DNA of 64,000 nucleotides from Ignatzschineria ureiclastica (GCF_003121845.1 NZ_QEWQ01000004.1:527117-591116), one strand, 5' to 3'; numbered from the stretch's first letter, positions 54,201 to 63,123 are shown. Numbers and translations are program-made. The notes: a model not told the origin generated them from the sequence alone.

Positions 54201-54635
54201 ATACTCTGCAATTTTGGCCTCTAAATTCGGATCCTCATCACTCACACCCATTTTCGCTAATAAAGCGGCATGATGTGTGGCAAAATCACCCTCAATCGCT
54301 TGACGATAACGCTTAGCGCCTCGCTGAATAAATTGCTCTTTAAAACGCATTAAACGATTATATTGTGCCGCTCGCTCTTCTAATTTTTGACTCTCTTTTT
54401 CAATTCCAAAGAGTTTCGCAATGAAGCCATTGAGATATTGCCCTAAGAGAATTTGAAATTCTGACTCTTCAATTGCGGTAAAATTGAGCTCACCTCGACG
54501 CCATTGTAGTAGTGATTGCAGCGTTTCATCGGGTAGAAATTGTTGAAATAATGTATCAACTTCTGTTAAACCCTGATGATTTTGCAAATCCTGAAAGCTC
54601 AAGCCATACTTTTGCAATTGTTCCTCTAATGCCAT
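51210..54635 (-). CDS. 1141-aa FAD/NAD(P)-dependent Fe-S oxidoreductase with PyrK-like C-terminal module
   Basis: A large cytoplasmic flavoprotein. Residues about 1-230 are helical with no motif I recognise. Cys clusters follow (CKYCHDHDGDFCSTGFP near 235-250 and HRICNDCMKSCIYQ near 320), as in GltD-type Fe-S domains. A first Rossmann motif (VLVAGMGPAGFTMAHYLSQQG, about 380) and a second (VVIGGGLTAIDTATEV, about 550) make a GltD-like FAD/NAD(P) domain. A ferredoxin-reductase-like module (about 830-1080) has the FRMQTF flavin region and VVAGKWGAAVMLDIG. The end has a [2Fe-2S] motif CMMKGVCGQC plus a late Cys, as in dihydroorotate dehydrogenase electron-transfer subunit PyrK. It has no obvious partner gene. 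Likely an electron-bifurcating or transhydrogenase-like enzyme; the substrate is unknown. Confidence 0.82.
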   Translation of the reverse strand: MALEEQLQKYGLSFQDLQNHQGLTEVDTLFQQFLPDETLQSLLQWRRGELNFTAIEESEFQILLGQYLNGFIAKLFGIEKESQKLEERAAQYNRLMRFKEQFIQRGAKRYRQAIEGDFATHHAALLAKMGVSDEDPNLEAKIAEYALSLDAEKNASEIEALYQWGSLAESDPVGAERVADWMTFKFPARLDYDHLVSTKEETFQGIPVKVGTHSLRKRDGFALTDQRMNRYEVASEIEYCKYCHDHDGDFCSTGFPVKKGDPAQGFRKNPFGAALTGCPLDEMISEMQRLEKEGLSIGSLAITMVENPMVPATGHRICNDCMKSCIYQRQEPVNIPQIETSVLSTVLDLPYGVEIYNLLARWNPLKPTDYLPAKENNRKVLVAGMGPAGFTMAHYLSQQGCYVVGIDGLKIEPLPQELLTAPIKSWAELEENLGDRILAGFGGVAEYGITVRWDKNFLKLIYLTLARRENVDIYGGVRLGGTLTLDDAFDLGFDHVSLAVGAGLPRVLKIENSLAKGMKQASDFLMAMQLTGAAKDSSIANLQVRLPAVVIGGGLTAIDTATEVQAYYIKQVEKALHRVEILGEEKVRENLSPEDNETLTEFLTHGREVRAERTRAAEAGEAPDFNPLLAKWGGVMVAYRRKMQESPAYTLNHEEITKAFEEGIHFGEELNPLGVELDQYGHVKAIRFMKSGETEVTVPARAVLVAAGTSPNTIYGTEYPGSLEIEEKHHFQGYDLEGNLVPFEWGTNNKEAFAPFTSFRRGEKRVSYIGDTHPVFNGNVVKAIASAKKTSKFVMEALARLPENTLGNESLATTMNEGLVATIESIDSSNPTVCEVWVKAPMAAKNFKPGQFFRMQTFETGSEIVAGTRLQIPLLTVSGTGSTEDAIRLLVFQWGTGQRLIPSLKPGDQVILAGPTGAPTDLPSGKTILVVAGKWGAAVMLDIGSALRNAGNKVIYLAAMGSKDDVDQMDALEEGADQIIWAVGKGEPIEARRPQDHSVVEWDVIKLIKELDDQGIVEMKAVDRLMAMGSTGMLKGFQKELSEGGSLYDRFKEDLHITGTIGSPMQCMMKGVCGQCLQWQIDPVTKERTQAVFTCSQQDQPLKNVDLDNLTARTSQNRLPDIISSHWLSYVLAEKSKQQES

Positions 54636-54828
54636 ATCTCATCCTCTTATGCATTACTCAAATCTAAATAAATTAAAAACTGAAAAACCGCTTCAATAAA
54701 ATAAAAATAAACTAACGCAATATTATACCTTGATTTTGTTCTAATGGCGGAAGTTAGATCAAAAGCAGACAATTTCATTCATCCTATACTACCGCCCCTT
54801 CTACTGATCCCCCTCATCTTATCAATTT

Positions 54829-55545
54829 TCAAAGATCATCCTCAACGATCATTTCACCACTAAACCCGCGGCGATAGAGCGCGGCATAATATTTAGCCCC
54901 CTCCTTTTTACCCACTTTACGTTCGGCAATTAAGCGAGCATGATGCCAATCAATCTCTTTAAAAGCCGCCGTAATATCTCTCTCAGATATTCGGTGAATT
55001 TGTGCTAATTCATAACGAACTCGAATGGGCCCATAACCTAAGTCCGCGCGGTTTTTACTGTAACTATAAGCAAATCGCTCAAGGCTCAAATAACGCTCAC
55101 CATAGAGCCAATCAATAATCGGATCAATCAATGCAGAGGGACATTGTCTTTGTTGTAGCTTTTGTCGAAGTTCCACTTCACTGTGCTCTCGACGAATCAA
55201 GAAATTCATCGCACGTTCTCGCCAATATCGCCATTCTCGCGCCTGCTCCTCCTCTCTTTTCGCTGCGGCTAACAGCTGTGCAGTTAAATCTTCTTGCGAT
55301 ATCCCCGCTTTCTCTTCTAAAACATAATCTTTCAATGTTTGATCTCTATCTTCAATACATTCAAGATCTTGGGGATCTATAGCGTTATCGGCTTTTATGA
55401 AAGAATGATCTTTTCGAGATCTACTATAACTTTGTTGCTGCTCTCTTCGAGATTGCTTTCTGTGAGAATCTCGCTGTTTGATCTCTTCTACAAGGGCTGC
55501 AAATTTCTCACTACTCATCGCATCATTGATATTTGATTTGCTCAT
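54829..55545 (-). CDS. recX: RecX family regulator with an extended N-terminus
   Basis: 238 aa; RecX proteins bind RecA filaments and modulate them. The conserved C-terminal region runs from about residue 125: RAMNFLIRREHSEVELRQKLQQR, IDWLYGERYLSLERFAYSYSKNRADLGYGPIRVRYELAQIHRIS, and AKYYAALYRRGFSGEMI. The N-terminal 120 residues are polar and charged (SHRKQSRREQQQSYSRSRKDH), unlike the compact E. coli RecX of about 166 aa. The ATG at 55545 has GAGGTG upstream and begins only eight bases after the stop of the DciA-like gene, so the two form an operon. recA is not adjacent here. Confidence 0.88.
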   Translation of the reverse strand: MSKSNINDAMSSEKFAALVEEIKQRDSHRKQSRREQQQSYSRSRKDHSFIKADNAIDPQDLECIEDRDQTLKDYVLEEKAGISQEDLTAQLLAAAKREEEQAREWRYWRERAMNFLIRREHSEVELRQKLQQRQCPSALIDPIIDWLYGERYLSLERFAYSYSKNRADLGYGPIRVRYELAQIHRISERDITAAFKEIDWHHARLIAERKVGKKEGAKYYAALYRRGFSGEMIVEDDL

Positions 55546-55555
55546 CACATCACCT

Positions 55556-56287
55556 CTACTGCCGAGTCCGCCGACGAACTTCATATTGTAGAACTTCCGC
55601 AAATAGATCGGAAATAATATGTTGGGCATCTTGTGATATTTCTGCCCCCTCTGATATTTCTGACCCTCTTGAACTTTTTAACTCCCCTGAATCTATTCGC
55701 TGATTGTTCGATACTGCAATGTCTGCTGATTTTTCATTGAATGTTTGTTTTGCTAATCGCTCCCGGCGTTCTTTAGCAAGCATCGCTCGTCTCTCTTCTT
55801 GAGACTTCATCGGTACTGATTTAATCTGCATCAAGGCCTCGATCTCTTCATCAAAAGCTCGAGTATTAGGATTCTCCGGCATAATAGAGATTCGAAATGG
55901 GGGAATTTTCCACCGTTTTTTAGAGATCTTATTCAGGTGCATTTCTAGAGATTTACGAATCTCTTTTTGATAGAAATTAAATGCCGCACCAAACTCCCCT
56001 CGAGGCGTTCCGATTACCCAATAGCGCTTACCAATTGTCGCAATAAAAAGCCGTCCTTTTAATCTTGGCGGTAAAAAGAACTGAAACCAGGGCTCTATGT
56101 AGGAGAGTTGTAGTGATCTTTTAAGGTAGATTGTGAGCATCTTGTAAGTCTCTTCAGGCGAGCGTTTACGGGACATCTTACCGATTTCACGTTGCACATT
56201 CCGAAGCCGACCTTTGACTTCTATTTCATCTAATTTTTTACGAGGAACGATCTCATCATCCCAAGGATTCAATTCTTCTCTCTTCAT
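55556..56287 (-). CDS. Hypothetical protein, candidate DciA-like (DUF721) helicase loader
   Basis: 243 aa, basic, no signal peptide or membrane segment. Residues about 49-137 fit the KH-like DUF721 pattern of DciA: LTIYLKRSLQLSYIEPWFQFFLPPRLKGRL, then FIATIGKRYWVIGTPRGEFGAAFNFYQKEIRKSLEMHL, and the closing strand FRISIMPENP. Both flanks are disordered and charged: an N-terminal basic helix (VKGRLRNVQREIGKMSRKRS) and a C-terminal E/S-rich tail. DciA loads the DnaB helicase in bacteria without DnaC. It is encoded directly upstream of recX in a two-gene unit. The similarity is by pattern only, so other small nucleic-acid-binding proteins remain possible. Confidence 0.5.
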   Translation of the reverse strand: MKREELNPWDDEIVPRKKLDEIEVKGRLRNVQREIGKMSRKRSPEETYKMLTIYLKRSLQLSYIEPWFQFFLPPRLKGRLFIATIGKRYWVIGTPRGEFGAAFNFYQKEIRKSLEMHLNKISKKRWKIPPFRISIMPENPNTRAFDEEIEALMQIKSVPMKSQEERRAMLAKERRERLAKQTFNEKSADIAVSNNQRIDSGELKSSRGSEISEGAEISQDAQHIISDLFAEVLQYEVRRRTRQ

Positions 56288-56471
56288 AGGCTCTTTAAAA
56301 AATTATAGAAAAAGTCGATTTTTAATATATAAATATTGACAACAAGTCTCAATTCCATACAAATAACACTTACAATAAATCTTAAAAATTTTTAAAATTT
56401 AATTATGGAATGCGTTATGATAGAGGCAATTTACAATAACCATTCAACGATCATGACAGGAGCTTCCTAAC

Positions 56472-58109
56472 ATGCATACGCTTGCTCGCTTTGGGCGTTA
56501 CCTCCCTTTAGTTTTGTCCATTCTCTTTACAATTTATGGATTATTCTTCGCTCATCATACCACAACTATATGGGTTCTGACGGGCATTACTGCGATTCTT
56601 TCAGTGATCGGAATCATCGATATTTCCCAAAACAGCTACGCTGTTCGAAAAAACTATCCTATCATCGGGAATCTGCGCTATCTACTCAAACATTTCCGTT
56701 CAGAAATCCGCCAATACTTTATTGAATCTGATAACGATGCCGTTCCCTTTACCCACGCTGAACGCAAGCTTGTCTACGCACGCGCTAAGAATATTGCACA
56801 AGATTCTGTACAAGCATTCGGAACACTACAAAACACCTACGAACCAGGTTATCAATTTATTACCCATTCGATGGCAACAGTCCCTGCAAGTGACCCTGCA
56901 ACTTTCCGAGTGACCATCGGCGGTGATGATTGTCTTCACCCTTATTCTGCCTCTATTCTCAATATTTCCGCCATGAGTTTCGGTGCACTGAGCGCTCATG
57001 CAATCGAGGCACTCAATGGGGGTGCAAAAATGGGGAATTTCGCCCACGATACCGGTGAAGGTGGCATTAGCCCTTACCACCGAAAACATGGCGGTGATCT
57101 GATCTGGGAATTAGGAAGCGGTTACTTTGGTTGCCGCACCGAAGATGGTTTCTTTGATCCCGTAAAATTTGAGCAGCAAGCTGCTGATCCTCAAATTAAG
57201 ATGATTGAAATTAAGCTAAGCCAAGGTGCAAAACCAGGACATGGTGGTGTATTACCTAAAGATAAAATTAGTGAAGAGATTGCCGCAACTCGCGGCGTAC
57301 CTCGGGATCGAGATTGTATCTCACCCTCTAATCACAGTGCTTTCTCAACGCCGATTCAGCTGCTTGAATTTATCAAGAAACTTCGTGAATTAAGCGGCGG
57401 TAAACCTGTTGGTTTCAAACTCTGTATAGGGCATCCTTGGGAATTTATGGGGATCGCTAAAGCCATGTTACTCACTAATATTCTCCCCGATTTTATTGTC
57501 GTTGACGGTAAAGAAGGCGGGACAGGTTCAGCACCTATTGAATTTGCCGATCATATTGGAACACCGCTACAAGAAGGGCTACTCTTCGTTCATAATGTTT
57601 TAGTGGGAACAGGTTTACGCAAAAAGATTAGAATTGGGGCTAGCGGTAAAATCATTACTGCATTTGATATCACTCGGACCATTGCTATTGGTGCTGATTG
57701 GGTTAATTCAGCTCGTGGATTTATGTTCGCTTTAGGTTGTATTCAATCTCGAAGCTGTCATACCAATAATTGTCCTACAGGAATTGCTACACAAGATCCA
57801 TTACGACAAAAAGCATTAGTGGTTGAAGATAAAATGACTCGCGTTAAAAACTTCCATCACAATACACTTCATGCACTCTCGGAAATGCTCTCTTCTGCCG
57901 GCGTTTCCCATCCATCTAAACTATTACCTCAGCATTTAGTGATGCGTTCCTCTGAAAATGAGATTCGTCTCTTCTCTAATATGCACTTCTATCTACCTGA
58001 AGGCGCACTACTCGGTGATGAAATCGAAAGTAACTACTACTCAAGCATTTGGAATATTGCACAAGCAGAATCATTCCAACCTCGTGTTGTGATTCCTAAG
58101 GTTGTCTAG
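56472..58109 (+). CDS. FMN-binding glutamate synthase family protein with N-terminal membrane anchor
   Basis: 545 aa. Two hydrophobic segments (about 12-50) anchor the N-terminus. The rest is the FMN/Fe-S domain of the glutamate synthase large subunit: GGDDCLHPYSASILNISAMSFGALSAHAIEALN, KLSQGAKPGHGGVLPKDKI, VVDGKEGGTGSAPIEFADHIG and the Fe-S cysteines in CIQSRSCHTNNCPTGIATQDP. It lacks the glutaminase domain, so it is not a complete GltB. It is divergent from the DciA-like gene and followed by a strong terminator. The reaction is unknown for this membrane-anchored subgroup. Confidence 0.88.
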   Translation: MHTLARFGRYLPLVLSILFTIYGLFFAHHTTTIWVLTGITAILSVIGIIDISQNSYAVRKNYPIIGNLRYLLKHFRSEIRQYFIESDNDAVPFTHAERKLVYARAKNIAQDSVQAFGTLQNTYEPGYQFITHSMATVPASDPATFRVTIGGDDCLHPYSASILNISAMSFGALSAHAIEALNGGAKMGNFAHDTGEGGISPYHRKHGGDLIWELGSGYFGCRTEDGFFDPVKFEQQAADPQIKMIEIKLSQGAKPGHGGVLPKDKISEEIAATRGVPRDRDCISPSNHSAFSTPIQLLEFIKKLRELSGGKPVGFKLCIGHPWEFMGIAKAMLLTNILPDFIVVDGKEGGTGSAPIEFADHIGTPLQEGLLFVHNVLVGTGLRKKIRIGASGKIITAFDITRTIAIGADWVNSARGFMFALGCIQSRSCHTNNCPTGIATQDPLRQKALVVEDKMTRVKNFHHNTLHALSEMLSSAGVSHPSKLLPQHLVMRSSENEIRLFSNMHFYLPEGALLGDEIESNYYSSIWNIAQAESFQPRVVIPKVV

Positions 58110-58196
58110 ATATCATCTAAGATTAAGTTGCAATGAGATTATTGAAGCTTAACAATTAAGACTCTAATAAGATTTAATAACTTCAATAATTTCAAT

Positions 58197-58234
58197 AAAA
58201 AGGCTAAGTAACGATATGATTACTTAGCCTTTTT
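58197..58234 (+). terminator. Terminator of the glutamate-synthase-family gene
   Basis: AAAAAGGCTAAGTAA (58197-58211) and TTACTTAGCCTTTTT (58220-58234) form a perfect 15-bp stem with an 8-base loop ending in five T. Confidence 0.92.
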
Positions 58235-58291
58235 GCTATTCAATATAAATAAATATACACATATAAATTATAGAGACATATTCTATCTATT

Positions 58292-58510
58292 TATAATCAA
58301 TTTGGTTTAAGAAAAATGGTTTTAAACAACACTTGCAAGATGCCGGATAAAACGACTTCCTTACTTATTACAACCGATGCGCCGGCATTTGAATAAGCTT
58401 ATTGAAATGCCGGCACATCAGCAGATCGAGGCAAGGAGGCTATTCTATCCGACATTTTACAAGCTTTTGTTTAGTAAGTATGTTCTTTTCAAATATCATA
58501 CTAGCTACTT
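58292..58510. repeat. MITE-like repeat copies H, inverted pair
   Basis: The first half (58292-58400) is a copy in the orientation of copy A, from TATAATCAATTTGGTTTAAG to the GCGCCGGCATTTGAATAAGC block. At about 58395 the sequence turns into a copy in the opposite orientation (TTATTGAAATGCCGGCACATCAGC onward) that fades near 58510. The right outer terminus is degraded. Together they can fold into a long stem. Confidence 0.85.
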
Positions 58511-58578
58511 AAAAACCGATAAGAATAGAGAGAGATAAAAGCGTATAGAAAGTCAGTCATCCCTATCTAATCTCAATT

Positions 58579-61500
58579 TTAGAAATCCCGTGAATAGTTC
58601 AAGTTCACACTCTCGCCCTCACTCATAAAGGCCGCATTCACGTTGAAATATTTCAGGAAGCTATAACGTAACAGTGCAAATGCACTCTCGCCCTCTTCAA
58701 CGCCAACGCCTAATCCGACATAGAAACTATTGGCAAATCGTTTCCCTAAACCCACACCAATATGCCCATTCGGCGTCTCCATAAACCCAAGATCAGTAAG
58801 CCCTACTTTGCTCGCAATACTCGTATCAGAACTGGATACAGGTTCACCCATCGCAATCTTACGAAGCATATTGAGAAGCATTAAGTTTTCAGCGGCTGAA
58901 CCTAAGTTAGGACCACGTCCGAGAAACAAGTAAGAAGCGATTTCGATATCTGTCATGGTAGGTGATGAATAGAGTTCCACTCTTGGTGCTTCTGCACTAC
59001 CTAAAACTTTCACGCCGACACGCAGCTCCCGACCTTCAATTTCATTCATAAATTGTCGTGAAGCTTGGATATCAAGTGCCGGATTAGTAATCGATGCACC
59101 AGAGAATTGGATCTTACCACGATCTAACTGCAATACTTGACCGTAGATATCAAATTCCCCTTGCCCCACATTGATCACTCCTAGTCCTCGTATTGGTTGA
59201 CTACCGTAATCTTTCAAGACTTTTAAACCACCACTTAAGTGTGCCTTAAGCCCCTCAGCCCCCACTAAGATATCATTCCCCAAAATGACATTAAGATCCA
59301 TAGAGAAATTATCCATAAAGCTTTCACTACGTTTTTGATCATAGCCATCGCCTACGATAACAGTATCTTCTGAGACTTTCACGACAGAGCCACCGCCGCC
59401 CATAGAGGTATGCATATAGTAGAGTTCGGGGATTAAAATAGATCCTTTCAATTGATAACGTTGGATATTACCTGAATGTTTCCCTGTAAATTGTACTTTA
59501 GGGGAAATCATGACTTTAATATCACGACTATCGGCTAACTGAATATCATCGCCTGATGCATTCAATTCTGTACTAAAATTGGCAATATTATAGTAACCAT
59601 CAAGATTTAAAGTTCCTTTATTAGTTCCGACGCTTCCTTTAATAAAGAATTCAGGCGTTCCCTCTTGTAAAGCGACATCTAAATTAATGGCTTTTAAACG
59701 ACTGTTGAGCGAGGCGATATAGAGATGCCCATCTTTAATGGAAAAATTAGCACCCATTTTAGGATGAGCCACAGGTCCTTGTACTTTACCTTTTAAGAGA
59801 ACCTCTCCTCCAAGATCCTGTAATACCGGCATTAAGGGGGATACCCAATCAAAACTTGGGATATTAGCGACAACGCTCGCGTCTACGAGATTCTCTTTAA
59901 AGAGATCGTTCATCTCTCCCTTACCCTGAACACGCAAATATTTCCCCCAATCGACATTGAGATTACTCGTCACTTTTTCAGGAAGTGCATGAACTTCTAA
60001 TAATGTTTTATCTAAGGGAATTAAGACTTCTCGACCTTGGAAACGGTAGCGAATATCCCCTTTTGAGAGCGCTAAGTTTACAACGCCGACAAAATCTTCT
60101 TCTGTTGTAAATTGTCCGGCAATGGTCACATTCGCTTTGGTATTAATCGAGAGATCAGGTGGCAAATAACTATCGATAAGGGATGAAGGTAAGTTATTAA
60201 GCGTAATAACGGCCGTATTAACCCCTTCAATGCTGCGCCCGCCTTCTGCACAAAATACAATGTAACCTTGCTCGTAACAGGCCGAACTCAACGAGATCGT
60301 ATTATTCTTCGCTCTATAGTAGAAATAAGCAGGTTTATTGAGTTTATAATCCCCCACAAAATCAGAACTGACCACTGAGTTTTGTAGATAGAGAGTAAAA
60401 GTGGGATCCGTAAAAACATCTGTTAACGAGGCTATCCCATCTGATTTAATCGTTCCGACAATACTATCAAGATCAAAGTTAAAATGATGTGAATCTGCTT
60501 TTCCTGTAACTTTATACTCCATCTTTTTCACAAGCACTTGTCGATCATCTGCCGGCAATAATGCCATTGGTTTATTCTCTTGATAAGTTAAAGTTTCATC
60601 AATCTCACCATCAGGCTCTTTAATATTAGCAACTTCAATCTTATTCACCGACTGATCAGCCTCTTTTGCGCTTTTAGCTTGCTCTAGATTTTCCACTAAA
60701 AGATCAAGGTCAAACTCATCCGTTAAGCTTCCATCAAACTGTAGCTTTAACAGCGCCAAATAGATCGTATCAAAACGCATTCTATCGAGTTGCAACAATA
60801 TATCGGCATTATAATCTTCATGATTCGCTTTCAATAATAAGGATTGTAATTGTAGACCAAAAGCATTGATATTCGAGATATTAACATCAGCTACTAAAAT
60901 AGGCTTGAGTACTTCCCCTTTAAGATCAATATTCCCCATTAAAGAACCACTGATATCCGGATGCAATTGTGATAAGTAAGGTGCATTCATTTTTAAATCA
61001 AGATCGACATTCAATGGATTCTGCGCAGACCACTCACTATTGAGCATAATCTGATTTGAAAGATTTTTAAGATGCAGATAGCTTTTAATATCGCTTAATC
61101 CCGTCACCTCATTATCCACTTTCAGTAAGATAGGGTCATTCAAGAAATTTGCCCAATCCACCCGACCATTGAGATCCGCTGTAAACTTCTCTAATTCGCC
61201 TTTTACTTCGGTATTAAGCGCTAAATTGAGCTCGTTACCACTAATAAAGGCTTCTTGCGCATAAATCGCTAAATTAAGATCAAAAGTTTCCGTAGGGATA
61301 TCGACATTACCATTCAGTGCGACAACGAATGGGAGATCGACATCAGAACCCACTAATGCTTGTAAATCTCCCACTGTATTTTCGATCGTGACATGATTAT
61401 CTTCAAGTTTGGCATTGGTCAGCTGAATATCATTCATCGCTAGATAGAAATCATCTACCTTTAACGTACTGTTTGTGATATCAATCGTCTTAATTTCGGC

Positions 61501-62118
61501 ATTAATGGGAATATTCAGTGACTTTAATGAAAATGGCTCGCTTGCCTCCTCAATCTTCTCGATCTTCTCAATTGGTGTAAAATTAAGATTCGCGCCCTCT
61601 ACTTCAAGATGATTGATCGCAACCGTCATCTCTAATAATTGCCCATAATTCCAATCAAGTGTTAATTGAGGAATCTCTAATGGTTCATAATTAGGGAGAT
61701 TTAATGTCACATCTTCAAGTGTAAAACGTTTGCCTAACTGTCCTTCGGCATTGTGAATTGAAACATATTGTGGGAAATAATGATTGGCAACATTAACAAT
61801 AGTACGAAGCCCTGATTCTGTATCTAATAGATAGAAGAAGAGTAGAACAATCGCAACAATTAAAATCAAAAGCAGATTTAGTATAGACGTCAAAAAACGG
61901 CCTAAAAGCGTACGTCTTCTGCGTTTCGACTTTTTAGGCTTTTTAGTTTTTTTAGTGTCCTCTGGTTTTGAGTCACCTACAGCTTCTTGCGTCTGATTTT
62001 GCTGATTTTCAGTGGTAGAAGCTTCCTGAATAGTGAATTCTTTCGAATGCTGTACACTATCGTGCTGTACTTTATCAGTATTCCTATTCATAGATGACTT
62101 TTCTGCTTTATCGCTCAT
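58579..62118 (-). CDS. tamB: TamB-family translocation and assembly module protein
   Basis: 1179 aa. It bridges inner and outer membranes and assists outer-membrane protein assembly or lipid transport. A charged N-terminal tail of about 75 residues ends in a KKTKKPKKSKRRRR stretch before the single membrane anchor (LTSILNLLLILIVAIVLLFFYLL). A long beta-rich region follows, and the conserved DUF490 domain ends in RYSFLKYFNVNAAFMSEGESVNLNYSRDF. AAAAGGTG lies just upstream of the ATG; an upstream in-frame GTG (62124) is less likely. The usual partner tamA is not adjacent: the neighbour upstream is the Nif3-family gene. Confidence 0.93.
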   Translation of the reverse strand: MSDKAEKSSMNRNTDKVQHDSVQHSKEFTIQEASTTENQQNQTQEAVGDSKPEDTKKTKKPKKSKRRRRTLLGRFLTSILNLLLILIVAIVLLFFYLLDTESGLRTIVNVANHYFPQYVSIHNAEGQLGKRFTLEDVTLNLPNYEPLEIPQLTLDWNYGQLLEMTVAINHLEVEGANLNFTPIEKIEKIEEASEPFSLKSLNIPINAEIKTIDITNSTLKVDDFYLAMNDIQLTNAKLEDNHVTIENTVGDLQALVGSDVDLPFVVALNGNVDIPTETFDLNLAIYAQEAFISGNELNLALNTEVKGELEKFTADLNGRVDWANFLNDPILLKVDNEVTGLSDIKSYLHLKNLSNQIMLNSEWSAQNPLNVDLDLKMNAPYLSQLHPDISGSLMGNIDLKGEVLKPILVADVNISNINAFGLQLQSLLLKANHEDYNADILLQLDRMRFDTIYLALLKLQFDGSLTDEFDLDLLVENLEQAKSAKEADQSVNKIEVANIKEPDGEIDETLTYQENKPMALLPADDRQVLVKKMEYKVTGKADSHHFNFDLDSIVGTIKSDGIASLTDVFTDPTFTLYLQNSVVSSDFVGDYKLNKPAYFYYRAKNNTISLSSACYEQGYIVFCAEGGRSIEGVNTAVITLNNLPSSLIDSYLPPDLSINTKANVTIAGQFTTEEDFVGVVNLALSKGDIRYRFQGREVLIPLDKTLLEVHALPEKVTSNLNVDWGKYLRVQGKGEMNDLFKENLVDASVVANIPSFDWVSPLMPVLQDLGGEVLLKGKVQGPVAHPKMGANFSIKDGHLYIASLNSRLKAINLDVALQEGTPEFFIKGSVGTNKGTLNLDGYYNIANFSTELNASGDDIQLADSRDIKVMISPKVQFTGKHSGNIQRYQLKGSILIPELYYMHTSMGGGGSVVKVSEDTVIVGDGYDQKRSESFMDNFSMDLNVILGNDILVGAEGLKAHLSGGLKVLKDYGSQPIRGLGVINVGQGEFDIYGQVLQLDRGKIQFSGASITNPALDIQASRQFMNEIEGRELRVGVKVLGSAEAPRVELYSSPTMTDIEIASYLFLGRGPNLGSAAENLMLLNMLRKIAMGEPVSSSDTSIASKVGLTDLGFMETPNGHIGVGLGKRFANSFYVGLGVGVEEGESAFALLRYSFLKYFNVNAAFMSEGESVNLNYSRDF

Positions 62119-62361
62119 CTTCACCTTTTAAATTCACGTGATTATTGATAATGAGATATGATCTGGTATTCTACCTTGTTTTATAACAAGATTAAAATAG
62201 TTCAGTACTTCCATAGAAATACCCTATCACCCTTCTATCTAAACTTCTCTTCAAAAAATAAAGTTTTTAATAATCTCTTTCTAAACCATAGATCATCTGA
62301 ATAATTATCTTTTCATAAAAGGTCTCATTAAATACAAGCAGCTATTTATAAATGATATCGG

Positions 62362-63123
62362 TTAGATCGGATTATCAATATCAATAAATTCGACTTCAAG
62401 TCCATGACTTTGTCCATATTCTGACTGTAGCCATTCACCAAGCGCCTTTACGCCTCCACGCTCTGTTGCGTGATGCCCTGCTGCAAAAAAGTGAATCCCT
62501 AACTCCCGGGCAATATAAATCGTTCTTTCTGATACCTCACCGGTAATAAAAGCATCAAATTCTGCTTCAGCCACTTCTTCTAACATATCTTGCGCTGCAC
62601 CACTACACCACGCAATTCGTTTAATTAACTTTGGCCCGGAAGCTTCGACAAAAGGTTTGCGATCTAAACTTTGTTCGATCAATTTTGCTAATGAAACAAT
62701 ATCCATTGCCTCAGGTAACTCTCCAGTTAATACAAGAGGCTGCGCCTCTGACAAAGGTACTATATCTACAATATCCCAGAGCTTCCCGAGCATTGCATTA
62801 TTACCCAGAGTGGGTTCAAGATCTAAAGGTAAATGATAAGCATAGAGATTAATTCCGTTTTCAATCAGACGCTTAATACGTTGATATTTCATCCCCCGAA
62901 TAGCCGGTGCTTCACTTTTCCAGAAATATCCATGATGTACTAATAGTGCATCGGCCCCTCGCTCAATCGCCATATCAATAAGCTCTAAACTTGCTGTAAC
63001 ACCTGTTATAATTCGTTTCACATCAGGTCTACCCTCAACTTGAAGGCCATTAATCGTATAATCTTTAATCTGTTTACTCTGTAAAAAGGTATCGAGAATA
63101 TTTTCTAATTCTAGGTTATGCAT
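62362..63123 (-). CDS. Nif3-like dinuclear metal center protein (YbgI type)
   Basis: 253 aa, cytoplasmic. Metal-ligand motifs are LVHHGYFW near residue 65 and GHHATERGG near 215, with NGLQVEGRPDVKRIITGVTASLELIDMA at the N-terminus. The protein is the short form without the CutA-like insert; a separate insert-like protein is encoded at 19136-19447. Proposed to be a hydrolase or a GTP cyclohydrolase-related protein; function not established. Confidence 0.92.
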   Translation of the reverse strand: MHNLELENILDTFLQSKQIKDYTINGLQVEGRPDVKRIITGVTASLELIDMAIERGADALLVHHGYFWKSEAPAIRGMKYQRIKRLIENGINLYAYHLPLDLEPTLGNNAMLGKLWDIVDIVPLSEAQPLVLTGELPEAMDIVSLAKLIEQSLDRKPFVEASGPKLIKRIAWCSGAAQDMLEEVAEAEFDAFITGEVSERTIYIARELGIHFFAAGHHATERGGVKALGEWLQSEYGQSHGLEVEFIDIDNPI

